64,000 bases of DNA from Coniella vitis (Eukaryota > Ascomycota > Sordariomycetes > Diaporthales > Schizoparmaceae): positions 620,001-684,000 of the forward strand of contig WUJK01000007.1 in assembly GCA_011317545.1 (NCBI GenBank), read 5' to 3'. Positions 43,710-55,643 of the stretch are shown piece after piece. The notes beneath the pieces were generated by a model that did not search any database, was not told where the DNA came from, and saw only the letters and a program-made list of their open reading frames with translations. Numbering within the stretch: the stretch's first letter is position 1; each line of letters begins with the position of its first letter. Made by a program: the position numbers and the translations under genes.

Positions 43710-45922
43710 TGAAGGTTGGTCGGGTGCTAGATTTTGATGGGTGAGCGACTCAGTGCACTGTAAGCGGCAACTGTTTGAGCAAGGGAAAGGAAAGCGTCTA
43801 AGATTCGTGACGAGAATGCCGACTACAAGACGATCAAGCAGAAAGAGGGAAACTCCCAGTGGGGGTGATTTTGTTCAACTTACGCGGATACGGCAACCTG
43901 GGCACGCGCAAGCGGCCTTCTTTGCAGACGGTGAAAGGCCGAATGTTGCTGTTGTTCATTTTGGCGCTGTTCCCTTTTTGCTTCAAGGGATAGTGATGAA
44001 GAAGCTTGCTCTCGAGTGTGGGTGGTAAATGAGGTTAGAGAAGGGGGAGAGAGCGGTAACGCGTTTCAAATTGGGAGGAAGAGGGTCAGCGAGATGGGAT
44101 CATGGAGTGATAGAAACCAAGTCGAAGACGGTTTCGATGGGACAAAGTCAGAGTGGAACAAGTGTGCGCAAGACGGCGGATAGGGTTCAGTGTGCTGTCC
44201 GCTGGTGCGAGTGGTCTGGACGTTGCTATCGTGGTTGTGTGTCTGGTGAAGGGCAACTAACCGTAGGGACGAGCGGTTGAAGAGGTGGGATTTGGAAACG
44301 GCAACCCGATGGGGGAGGCAAAGGAAAGGGTGGGCAGCAGAAAGGAAGCAGACAAGAGACAGAGGGGTGGAAGCTTCAAGCTCAGAAAGACTTTCATGGA
44401 CTACAGATGTTGTGGACAGTGCTGGATGCTAGTCTTTTAAAAAAAAAACCAAAAAAAACCCACCAAAAAACCCAGGTCTCACGACGCATCTAGAGAAAGC
44501 TGCTAGGGTCATCATGAAGTCGGATCAACTGCTCTTGGACTGGTGCCTTGCTAGAATACTGGGCAACAGGGAAGCAGAGGTGAGCAGTCGTTCTGGGCAC
44601 CAACAGTCGTCGGTAAGGGTCATATAACTCCTAGTCTCGACCCTAATAAAGGGCTGTTTGTCTATAAGAGGTCAGCTAGAGAACCAGGCAGCCAAGCATT
44701 GCCTTTCTGGTACGGCCAGATCCAGCACGTGGATCTATACAAGTTCAAAATATTGTGATACTGATCAGGGTACAGGAGACAGAAGCGACAAACATAAGAG
44801 CTGACAAACAGCAGCTTCATAACAGAACACCACTTTCCAAGACTCTCTTATCAAGCTGGCTCAATGTTGAGTATCTAACGATTTTGTTGGTCTGTTGGGA
44901 CGATGCTTTGTATATCTTTTAGCAATCTTCGAAGCAATACATAGGTTATCTTTGCCAAATGTTATTCATGGGGAGTTGGGTCTATGCATGGGGCAGGTTA
45001 AGTATCTTTTATCAGTCTCTCCAGAGCTGTTAGATTCAGTTCTATAATAGATGGGAGAGTGTTTGATTTTGTCGAAATCAGGTCAATATGCCCGCATCGA
45101 CAAAAGTACAGTGCAAGCTCTCTTCAATCCCATGAACTCAGCCTTTCCAGAATCAATGCATCCACCTCCACTTTACCGAGTGTATTTCCATTGTCTATGG
45201 AGGTTTATAATGTAATGCAGATTCAAAATATATATATCATTGCCGTGATATTTCTGTTCCCCTTAGGCAAAGGTTCTTAACATGCGGGTGTTCAAGTGCA
45301 AGTGTATATTGGGTGCGCAGCTCTAAGTTGGCTGTAATAGTTGTTCCAATATAGTGAGTAGGTAACCTCTTATTATCCTAAATAAGTACCAAAGAAACTA
45401 AGAGGAGGTTTCTGGAGGGTCAGCTATAAGCCGGTCCTTATAGTGCTCACGCAGCTAGACAAGTATTATCTGCATGATACAGAGTGGGCTCGTGCTGTTA
45501 TTGACTTACATAACCGATTGGGTGTGTTTAGGAAATACTACCTAAGTGCTGATGTTGAGGCTCTCTTTGAAGCAATCCCAACATCATCAAGATTTCTGCT
45601 GGAAGCGAGTTTGGTTATTTGACTGAATGTTGTCAACCCGTGCATCGCAAGCTATTCACTTCCTTAATGCCCGTGACATTCCATGTGAACATCATCATGC
45701 TAAGAAGTAAGAAATGCATGACTGAAGGATTACAGATCAGGCCTGAGACACAGAAATAATATGCAAATGAGATAGATCATCATCGGCTTGATCATCGACC
45801 GACTGCAAGTTGAAACGGAGCAATGGTCGAAAGCACTGTCCACAATTCCCCAAAAGTCTTGGAATTACAAAGAAACGATTCGCACAAAAATATCTCAAAG
45901 TCCACCAAGTATCGTGGTGCCC

Positions 45923-45945
45923 TTTTTTTTTTTTTTTTTTTTTTT
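45923..45945. repeat. Poly-T tract, intergenic
   Basis: Twenty-three consecutive T. Confidence 0.95.
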
Positions 45946-46110
45946 CCCGCTCCCACTCCAGCGTTGCATTCATTACCATCCACGGCTAATCCGAATCCAA
46001 TCTCACAGCCCCTAGCTATCCATTTCTGGCGAGATAAACATGACCGATTCGCTCTGCAGACGGAGGGGCTGGCTTATAGGCACGAGCCACATGGCCAGGC
46101 CCTGGACGAC

Positions 46111-46129
46111 GTGTGTGTGTGTGTGTGTG
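46111..46129. repeat. (GT)n microsatellite
   Basis: About nine tandem GT units in the gene-poor region. Confidence 0.95.
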
Positions 46130-47895
46130 CACAAGATGACAAGATGTGTGCGGGTTGCCACGTTGACCAAATCTCCCCAAACCCCCCCCCCCCTCTCTCT
46201 CTCGTCTCTGGTCGGTAAGAAGGCACGTTTCTTGGCCGATTTTGGGCCCAGTTGCGAGGAGGTTCACGCCGATGATGCAATAAGTACTGGATATAGAGGT
46301 GCCATAACTATGCACCATGTATACCACCCTATGGACACGTGCAGGATCGTTTGAAGGGGCGTCTCTGTCTGTACATGTAATGTCGGCGCAGATTCTCCGA
46401 CCTCGTGGCGTGCTGCGTGGGCATGTATAGTACAATATCTCGCAAGAGATCGCAACAAGAGAATCCTTGAACATTTGACGGCGCGCGCCCGCGAAGGCAA
46501 CAATCCAAGCGATTCGGCTCCCCCCCAATTCCCCATTGGAAAAGCGATGCGATGCAACCAGCCACATCCCGTGAGATGGATATCCGCGACTTGGCCTGCT
46601 TGCACCAACCAGAATACAGCACAGCATAGCATTTTGTTATCCGGCTGTGCTGCAAGCTCGCAGGCAATGATCGACTCCAGGAAGAGACGTTGGGCCCGTG
46701 TGATGACTATCATGTATACAGACTAAACCTGCTCCTCCTGCTCACTGGATGCAACACCAGACGTGTCATGCGCCGCAGTCAACAACAGCTGAGCCCAACC
46801 CTTTCTCACTCGGGGCCCCTCTCATTACGGTGCTGTACTATGAGTACTACTACATAGTATGTTAGATGCCTGGTCACCTTGGTTGACGGCATTGCATTAG
46901 ACACGAGCCTGGCTCTCCGAGGCAGGGACGGGCACATGTACGGAATGGGAGACGAATAGATCATCCCAATAACTCTAATTGCAAAATCCCACGCGTCTAG
47001 CTTGTCAGCCCTTGAACGTTTTGGGCAACAAATTCGCGGGGCATGGAGGAGCGAACAGGAGGGGTCTTTTTCTGGTTTCATTTCCCACTTGGGTACATTT
47101 TCAGTCTTGTCATGGCATGTACTTCCCCAGCAGCTCGCGGTACGAGGGTACCTACGTGGGCGCCCTGTTCTGTGCACAGTACAGTACAGTGGATAGTACA
47201 CGGTAGCGTCAGTGCAAAACGGCCATAACGCCCAGGCACCGTAGTGAAGCCTATCTTTGTTCTGATTACACAGAACGTACGCGTCTTTCTACTAGTAGCT
47301 GCATTGATCGGGCTCCGCTTGATGACCAAAATATCTACTATGCAGGTCTCCTTGTTCATATGAGGCAATACATACTTCTAGCATCCACCATAGACTCGTT
47401 CCCACTGTGCTGCGTACTATGTACTCGTACAGTGATGGGTGAGGCCTTTTAACCCAGTACTACGGTGCGAGCACACAGTGCAACAGGACTAGCGGATGTC
47501 TCGGTACCTCTTTCTTTGTTCCTTTTCTGCTCCTTCTCCACAACCCCACATGCCTGGTGGAGAACGCTAGAATGAGGAAAGAACAAGTCGGAAGGACATG
47601 GCAAGGAAAGATAGACAGACAGCCTGACCTGGAACATGGACAGCCTTGCCGCTCCGACTCCACTCGCCACACGGCATCATTACCATTACATCCACTGTGA
47701 CTGTGCACCATCGTCGGTCCTGGCCGGGGAGAAAGGAGAAAGGGATTGTGAGCTTTGCGCAGCGTGCCTTTGGAAGAGGGTCTCTTACTCTTTGTCGGGA
47801 CTCTGTACTCTGTCGCTGGGTCCTCTCTGGATCCGATCCGATCTGCCCATGCAAGCAAGGCCTGCGACGAGTATGTGGAGAGTAAGGAAGGAAGG

Positions 47896-47918
47896 AAAAA
47901 AAAAAAAAAAAAAAAAAG
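47896..47918. repeat. Poly-A tract, intergenic
   Basis: Twenty-three consecutive A about 600 bases upstream of the carboxylesterase start. Confidence 0.95.
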
Positions 47919-48528
47919 GGTTTGTGGTGATGGTCTCTCTGTCTGCCCCTTCACACTCCCAAGCGAGAGTATGTACTTTGCCTTCATCCATGTTCCATCT
48001 GGACCCCACGTGTGAGCCGCTCATCTGCCATGTGCCCATTCCTGGCTAGCCTGGTGCCAATGGTACGGATGCTGATGGCTGGGCTAGCTAAGCAAGCTGG
48101 CACTGGGCTGTGGCTGCGCAGGTAAGGTTGCCAGGATTGTACGCCTCGAAAGTCGGCATTGGCGCACCTTTTCTGGGACCCTCGAGCCCATCATACTATG
48201 TAATGCGCAGCGGAAGCAGCGGACAAGTCCGTGAAGAAGGGTGGATCGTGTCGAGTGCCGCCTTGGGGCGGCCACTAGCTGGTGCCGACTCTTCCAGCGT
48301 TGTGATGGACGAAGCCGTGGAAGGATTTCGCGCACCAAGTCCTTCGTTTCTTATTTATTAGACGACGCCTGCCGCACCCATGTCCGCGAAGTAAAGTGTC
48401 GTTCAGCAGGCCCAACGTTCGGCGGTCAAAGAGACGCTGGTCAAGAGAGTGTATGAAAGAAAAGAGTGACCAAGGGAGGGACAGCAAGAAATATCGTGTA
48501 TCAGTGTTCTTCACTCCTCTTGCCCACA

Positions 48529-50213
48529 ATGCGTGCTACGACTCTTTCTCTCGTCCTTGCTGGGACGATATCGCAGTCGCTGGCGCTGCCCGAGCTACAT
48601 GCCAGAGCGCTCTTGAGCCCGCGACAGTCCGCCTCCAACGCGACGACACCAACAACACCAACCACGACGGCCTCGAGTCTTCCCTCGGTCAACCTTGGCT
48701 ATGAGGTTCACACAGGCACTGAAAATGTATAGCAACCTTTACTGCATCTTCTTGTCCTCCTCCTCCTCCGTCCCCTTATACCATTCGTCCACATAGACCA
48801 GTCAAGACTGACACAATCCCACAGGTGACTGGCCAATACTACATCTTCAGCAACATTCCCTACGCCGAGCAGCCCACAGGCACCCTCCGCTTCCACACCG
48901 TCTCGCTGCCCACGGGAACCAGCTCGGCCGTCAACAATGGCTCCACCAATGTCATCTGCCACCAGGCTCTGCCGCTCTGGGAAGTCGAAGCCGAGGCCAC
49001 CTCTCTGGGCTACTCCGTCGAGCTGGTAGAGGAGGCCGTCTACGTCGAGGCAGGCCAGACAGAGGCTTGCCTGATGCTCGACCTCTTTGTTCCCACCGCC
49101 ATCTTCGACAAAGCCTCGTCGTCAACGACAGCGCACAAGCGGAAGCGCTCCTGTGGCGGCCAGAACTCGGGTTCGGGCTCGTCTCCCACCACAACCGCCA
49201 CCACCGCCACCGCCGGCGCCAATGCGACGTCGTCAACCCCGCTCTCCCCTTCGTCCACCCTCGCTCCTGTTCTCCTCTGGATCCACGGCGGCGGCTTCAC
49301 GTTTGGCTCCAAGACCTCCAGCGTCGACCCAGCCGGCCTCATTGCTCGCTCCACCCTCAAGGACTCGGACGAGGGCATCATTGTGATCGCCATCAACTAC
49401 CGCCTTGGTCTCTTTGGGTGGCTGGGTGGCGGCGGCATCACGCCCAACCTGGGCCTGTACGACCAGCGCGTTGCTTTTGACTGGGCAGCCAAGTACGTGT
49501 CCCTCTTTGGTGGCGACCCCGACCGCATCACGGTCGCGGGTGAGAGCGCGGGTGCCGCTTCCATCCTGCATCATGTCACGGCGTATGGGGGAGCGGCCGC
49601 CCACCCCTTTGCGCAGGCCCTGATCCAGTCGCCCGCCTTCCAGACCGACGTCAACCTGACCCAGGGCTACGAACGCACCCTGGCCGAGGCGGTGAGCCTG
49701 ACGAACCAGAGCATCACCACCGCAGACCAGCTCGCCGCCCTGAGCGAGGCCGAGCTGCACGCCGTCAACTTCTACACCGTCCTGGCCGCCGAACAGGGCT
49801 TCTTCAACTTTGGCCCGGCTCCCGACGGAACCTACGTGCCCGCGCTGCCCCAGGTCCTGCTGTACGAGGGCCGCTTCCGCGACGATATCAAGGTCATGCC
49901 CGCGCACAACAGCCTCGAAGCGGCCTCGTTTGTGTCGACCAGCATCACGACCGAGGCGGACGTCGTGGCCGAGGTCACCAGCGCGTTCCCCAAGGCCAGC
50001 AACGAGACGGTGACGTACCTTCTCGACGTGCTCTACCCTGCCGCGGCCTATGCGAGCGAGTACCTGCGGACGGTGCAGATTGCCAGTGACGCGCAGTTTA
50101 GCTGCTCGACGCGGTTCTTGGCGCAGGCCTTTGGGAACGAGACGTATAACTATTTGTTTGCGTACCCGCCTGGATACCATGGCGAGGATCTCGACTGTGA
50201 GTTTTTACTCCAA

Positions 50214-50253
<40 letters not shown>

Positions 50254-50567
50254 GTGTGTGTGGTGAACTCCTCGGCTGACTCTGGACCATTATAGACACC
50301 TTCTTCAACGGTGACACTACCACCCTGGACGATGGCGTAGCCGTCAACGCCGCGCTCGCCTACGACCTCCAAGACTACATTGTCGGCTTCGTGCAGACAG
50401 GCGACCCCAACAAGAGCCCTGCAGGACCCGCGCTCCAGTTCCCGACGTACGGCAGCAACTCGACAGTCGTCAAGTTCTCGTCGAGTGGGCTGCAGCTTGC
50501 CCAAGATGACATGGACAATGCCCGCTGTCCTTGGTGGCAGCAGGCGTTTGTCACGGGCTTGGTCTAG
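48529..50567 (+). CDS. Secreted type-B carboxylesterase/lipase, three exons
   Basis: Alpha/beta-hydrolase of the cholinesterase/Candida-lipase family, predicted extracellular. Exons are 48529-48726, 48825-50196 and 50296-50567, 613 aa. A signal peptide is visible (MRATTLSLVLAGTISQSLAL), followed by a Ser/Thr linker. Catalytic landmarks are the oxyanion loop WIHGGGFTFG near residue 218, the nucleophile elbow TVAGESAGAAS (Ser about 307), and a His in PPGYHGEDLD about residue 518, just before the last intron. Residues about 165-212 form an insertion with KRKRS and Thr/Ser/Gly-rich sequence not usual in the family. The last intron carries a 37-base poly-T. The substrate cannot be told from sequence. 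Confidence 0.92.
50216..50252 (+). repeat. Poly-T tract inside an intron
   Basis: Thirty-seven consecutive T starting 20 bases after the donor of the last carboxylesterase intron (50197-50295). Confidence 0.95.
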
Positions 50568-50911
50568 AGTTTCTCGTCGTGTGTGTGTGTGTGTGGCTTG
50601 AGTATTGCTTATTTGTGTAATTTGGAAGAGGCTACTGGTAGGGCGGTACATATATACATAAATACGGTTTATAAACTTTGGTATTCGTTGTAGATATTTG
50701 TCCATTGGATATTGGGGGGGAGGGAATACATAATATTATATATAATCAAAACAGACCTTTCGTTGGTCATCTTCTGTCGTGTGCTCGGGCTGCTTCCTGA
50801 CAGTCAGTGGAATCCATTCTCATTAAACGCACAAAAGCGAGCGAAAGCTCACGGCTACATGGATGCCCGTCAAAAGGCACTCACAGAGCATCTACCCTAC
50901 TACAGCCACCC

Positions 50912-51923
50912 TCACGGCTCAGGCACCCCGTCCACCTTCTGCGCGCCGCCCTCCTCCTCCTCCTCCTCCTCTCCTTGTCCCACCACCACATCCGGCACGG
51001 CATCCACCTTCTTCACGACCTTGGCCGGACTGCCCACAGCAACACTGAAGTCCGGAATGTCCCTGGTCACCACACTGCCCGCGCCAATGGTGCAGCCTTT
51101 GCCAATCGTGACGCCGGGCATGATGGTCACGTTGCCACCGATCCAGCAGTCGTCGCCAATGGAGACGGACTTGGCATATTCGACGCCGTCGCGGCGGGAC
51201 TGCGCGTCTGTGTCGTGCGTGGCAGCAAAGATGGACACAAAGGGGCCGAACATGACGCGGTGGCCTATGGTGACCATACCGCAGTCGAGGATGACGAGGC
51301 TGTGGTTGATATTAGTGGTTGGATCCTTTTTTTTCTTCTTTCCCCCAAAGATAAAAAAAGAGAAAGAACCACACAATCACAAGAGAGTAAATGCATGAAG
51401 GAGTGATGAGTACAGCTGAAGAGTTTGAGGTTAGGCTGGCCCAAATTGAGACCGCAGACAAACGCACTTGAAGTTGGAATAGAATCCATCCCCCACCGAG
51501 ATATTGCACCCATAGTCGATGTTCAGCGGCGGCTCGATGAACGGAGCCTTGCCCACGCGACCCAAGATGCCGCGCAGCATGTGCTCGCGGTCGGCGGTGA
51601 GCGAGTCGGCCGTGGCATCTTCGGGGAAGTGGTTGTTGTACTTGTGCATGAAGCGGCGCGCGCGGAAGCGGCCGTTGGCGAGCTCGGGCGCCAGGCAGTT
51701 GTATCTGTGCTTGTCGTTGTGAGTCGGGAGTGGTCTTGTTCGTTTTGGAGGAAATTGAGCAAGGTTTGACGGGCAGACAAAAGATGTCAGCGCCTGGCAA
51801 AGCAGAGATCCAAACCCACAAGACGCCAGAAATCATCTTCTCGTAGTCATCGCACCATGGCGTGTTACCAAGTGTCTTTGCCAGAGCAATGGTTGCGGGA
51901 TCCTTTTGCGTGTTGGGCGGCAT
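50912..51923 (-). CDS. Maltose/galactoside O-acetyltransferase-like enzyme, three exons
   Basis: Left-handed beta-helix acetyltransferase of the NodL/LacA/Maa family, using acetyl-CoA to acetylate a sugar hydroxyl. Exons are 51923-51820, 51704-51468 and 51299-50912, 242 aa. Junctions give MISGVL-YNCLAPELANGRF (the Mac/maltose-acetyltransferase N-terminal domain) and GDGFYSNFN-LVILDCGMVTIG. Hexapeptide repeats run from IDYGCNISVGDGFYSNF through MFGPFVSIFAATHDTDAQ (catalytic His in ATHD) to CWIGGNVTIMPGVTIGKGC and VGSPAKVVKKV. The C-terminus is a short run of seven Glu (EEEEEEE) beyond the usual family end. It is convergent with the carboxylesterase, 345 bases apart. Confidence 0.92.
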
Positions 51924-53445
51924 CTTGAAAAAGGCAGGACTGGGTTTGGCTGGGATAGTGAAGATGAATGGCGATTCAGAAGTGGAATTGAGCAGGATAC
52001 TTGGATGACTTCTCATGATACGTGTACGCGTATACAGACAGCAGAAAGGTCAAGCTAAGAAGCGCCGTGGGCGGCGGCTTTGATGACGACACAAGGTGGG
52101 GAACCGGCCACGATGATAAGTGCGAGGCGATTCTGATACCACGGGCACTGAGCGCGGTGCTGGTGGCTGGTAAGGTCGACTCTGTACCGCAAGACCAACC
52201 ACCCACCAGATTATCAAAGAGGCTAACAGTTGACCACTTCTCCATTACGTTCATTTCGTATCGGCTACCGTGTCATGTTGTTTCTTGTACGCAGAAGGAG
52301 GAAAAGTACCTAGCAGAATGCGCGGATTGAGGCTTGTGCCAAGGGTGTTTGCTTGGCGGCTGCGGAACAGACCCTAACCCTATGGCCTACTATGCACTAA
52401 GTATGAGGCCCAGGTTGCGGGTTGCCCTGCCAGCCTGCTTACATAGCACACTACTATGTAGCCCTTGTCAACCCGGGTGGTACCAGGCTGGAGATGCAAC
52501 TGTCCACGTCTCATCAAAAGCGAAAAGAGAAACAGCAAACAGTAAAGCTCATCCCTCACTCACACCATTCCCTGTTGACCTCTTGCAAGCCTCAAACTTG
52601 AAAACCCATATTCTGGCACAAGCGGGCTCTTGGAACCCTTTGCACGTCTGGTGGTCCAGATCGATGCAGGGTCCAAGCTGCAGGTCACACAGTACCGCGG
52701 TTTGATCAACAGCTTTCGTCCAAACAATGACAGCATTTTGCCAGCCATCAGGCCTACAAAGCACTGTGCACTGATGCTTACTTGCTTTTCGTCCCAAACA
52801 GCAGAGTGCTGGCTGCCATGTGTATGCATAAGAACCTGCCACTGGAAGTCCGTCGCTCAGTCAACCCCCCCGCAGAGACAGTGCACCAAATTGGCCAATC
52901 AGACAGCGCAGAGATGTGATGACCACTGACTGGCTGGACTACTGCACCTGTGTGGCAGCACAAAAGTGACAAGATGAGAAGAAACCAAAAGAGATTGCTG
53001 GCAGACGTGCTACTTTTGGCAAAAGCTGGGTCCAACGAGCCAGAGGGGTCCAAACTATAAAGCAACATGGACCTCCAGGTTGCTCTGTCTGTCTGTCTGT
53101 CCTGTCTGTGTCTGGCACTATCAACCCTCACCTTCAACCATCTCAGCCTTGATCGACGGACATTTCATTTATATACCCACATCACCCGACGAAATCATCC
53201 AAGTCTGGCCCCACTGGAGCCTCTGTCTGCTGGCAATATCAACGAATACCTCGTATCAAATCCAGCCTTGGTTAAGGATTGGCCAGCTGAGCTGTCAACG
53301 GTTTCTCTTCCTGCTCCTCCTTCTTCACGGCTGCCTCAAACTTTGACACTGGTTCCTCTCAAAACCTTGTCACTCTCGCTCCCGCGCAACCAAAACCATC
53401 TGTATCCAGAACTCAACCATTATTCGCTCAGCCACAATCCCCACT
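51924..53445. other. Divergent intergenic region, no gene seen
   Basis: Promoters of the acetyltransferase (-) and the iron transporter (+). One TACTATGTA copy at 52452-52460; a short GTCT run near 53085-53105. Open frames here show no family resemblance. Confidence 0.5.
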
Positions 53446-54551
53446 ATGCGTTCCGCATCCGAGACCTCCCCTCTGCTCGGCAATGTCGAACCTGCCGTCG
53501 AACGCGCCCCGCCTTTGAAGAAGACTGGCGATTGCGATGCCCAGTCGGACTCTCACTCGCAACGCGAACACCACTCCAACAACGGCGACATGATTCGTGA
53601 CATTACCATTGGCTTTGCCGATGGCCTGACCGTCCCCTTTGCCCTGACTGCCGGCCTGTCGTCGTTGGGCAGCACCAAGCTGGTCGTTATTGGTGGCCTT
53701 GCTGAGCTCTTTTCTGGCAGTATGTCCAAGCCCGTGCCGTGGAACCGAGTATACGCCTCGGATGGCAACCCCACATGCTAACGTACTACACTGTATAGTG
53801 ATCAGCATGGGACTAGGTGCCTATCTTGCCGCTGCCACAGAGCGCCAGCACTGGGAGGCCGAGTACCAGCGCGAGAAATGGGAAGTTGACCACTGCTATG
53901 AGCGCGAGCGTGAGGAAATCTACGAAATCTTTGGCCGATACGGCATCTCGCGTGAGGGCGCCCGCGGCGTCGTCGACGAGCTGTGCGTGACCAGCACCAA
54001 GGGCAAGGAGCGCTGGGTCAAGTTCATGATGGACTTTGAGCTGCAACTGCCCGAGCCCGACACGAGCGCGGCCTGGAAGTCCGCCGTCACCATGGGTCTG
54101 TCGTACTTCATTGGTGGCCTGGTGCCCATGATTCCCTACTTTGTCATGGACAGCGCCCAGCTGGCACTGTTTGTGAGCATCGCCATCACGGTCGTGATTC
54201 TGCTGATTTTCGGATACGTCAAGAGCTGGTATGTTGACTTTTCTCCCCCTTCTTTTTCGTTGCCCTTTTTTGCAAAGCTACTCCCAAGGTTTTTGCCACC
54301 AACAGTACCACATCCGATACTTTGGCAGCTCTAGACTTCTTGCATATTCTCAAATCCACCCCCAGCCCCCCTCCCCCATTTTACATACCCAAAGCGCTGT
54401 TACTAATTCTGGACGTGGGCATAGGGTCACCATTCGCACCAAGAGGGCTGGATTCTGGGGTGCCTTGCAGACTCTCCTGATTGGTGCCGCTGCAGCCGCC
54501 ACCAGCTACGTGATTGTGCGCCTCCTAGACTCGAGCGACGGACAGCCCTAG
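53446..54551 (+). CDS. CCC1: Vacuolar iron/manganese transporter of the Ccc1/VIT1 family, three exons
   Basis: Moves cytosolic Fe2+ and Mn2+ into the vacuole. Exons are 53446-53719, 53799-54228 and 54425-54551, 276 aa. Landmarks are IRDITIGFADGLTVPFALTA (TM1 with conserved Asp and family signature), GGLAELFSG-MISMGLGAYLAA across intron 1 with the metal-binding Glu and Met, a cytosolic helical Glu-rich domain (AEYQREKWEVDHCYEREREE) that in plant VIT1 binds metals, SAVTMGLSYFIGGLVPMIPY, and FVSIAITVVILLIFGYVKSW joined to VTIRTKRAGFWGALQTLLIG. Five membrane segments are expected. Intron 2 is long for this window (196 nt). Confidence 0.93.
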
Positions 54552-55643
54552 TCTGTCAGTAGATGGAGATGACGGGGGTTTGTGTCGGACATTGATACCC
54601 AGGGTTTCTGCGATTTCCAGTTCCACATACAGGAACGGATGGATAACGGCGTTTGGGGCGTTTTGAGAAAAGGCAAGGCAAACAAAACAGCCCATAGGGA
54701 GTGCTCTCTGCGGGGATGTGAATGGTTTCTGAGCATGGCATTATTTCAAACAACAAAATTCATAGCAGGGCACGCAAACGAGTTCTTCGTGCCCGTGTAC
54801 TGCATCTTTCTCCCTTCCCCAGTGCATCGTTTCCATTGGTTGTAAAACAAGACACCAGAAAGGCCCAACAGACTCACACGCGCACCCACATCAGCAAGCG
54901 ACCGCGGTTGGCAAATCCTTCAACCTGGCCTTGCGTTTTGGATGTCGTAGCCGTCCAATGGGGGGGCTGCGCCACAGCCCGGCATAGCATTCACACGGCC
55001 AACTGCTGTTGAAGGATCTCACCAGTTGTGAAATCCTGTCAGCATGGGGCGGCCCAACTCTTACGGACGTATGTCCTTTGGTGTGTGTGTTTTTATTTTA
55101 TTTTCTCAATAGAGGCGCTGGCAGATGGGACCTGTTGGGTCTTGTTATGGTCCTTGACAGGTCAGTGGGTTGGTGCCCACTCGATGGTTCGTGAACACCC
55201 CTGGTTCATATATCTGGTCGCTGACGATGTATCAAGATGCTCCATAGCTCTTGGGGGTTACACCTGAGCGTTTCTCATTTGAATTTATTCATGCTATCAT
55301 TGTCTTCTGGTCTTTTCTTTCTGTCTTCTTTACCTTTTTGTTTGGAATAGCATTTACAGCTGGTCGGAAGACAGCCCGGCTTGACTCTCCCTCTCGCTGG
55401 AGTGTCTCCTCGCTTGCCTCAATCTTCCTCCTGGGACAACTGATGAACTGTATGACTTGATGCTAGCATCAAGAGAGAGAAAAGATCCACAATAACCTCA
55501 CCCGCCTCGTCAAAACTCAGGCAAAGGCAGAAACAAAAAGAAAATACAAAAGACAACGCAGGAGAGGGACGGAAAGAGGGGGAAGAGGGAGAAAAAATAA
55601 AAGAAAGAAGAAGGCTCCCCTCCCTTCCGCCCACCCGCTGCGA
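54552..55643. other. Intergenic, no gene seen
   Basis: 3' flank of the iron transporter and promoter of the membrane-protein gene. Nothing recognisable. Confidence 0.5.

Larger units (their letters stand above)
43710..48528. other. Gene-poor 4.8-kb region with simple repeats
   Basis: No gene could be supported. It contains A-rich sequence at about 44440-44470, poly-T of 23 at 45923-45945, (GT)n at about 46111-46129, a C-run near 46183-46192, poly-A of 23 at 47896-47918, and TACATAGTA/TACTATGTA copies at 46851, 47415 and 48194. A stop-to-stop open stretch of about 78 codons without ATG lies at about 45387-45620 (+). The last kilobase is the promoter of the carboxylesterase gene. Confidence 0.5.

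Noticed and set aside
43710..48528. An intact transposable element in the gene-poor region
   Set aside because: No terminal repeats, transposase or reverse-transcriptase motifs were seen; only simple repeats and one short protein-like stretch.
49233..50180. A 315-codon open frame on the minus strand
   Set aside because: Antisense shadow of the carboxylesterase catalytic exon.
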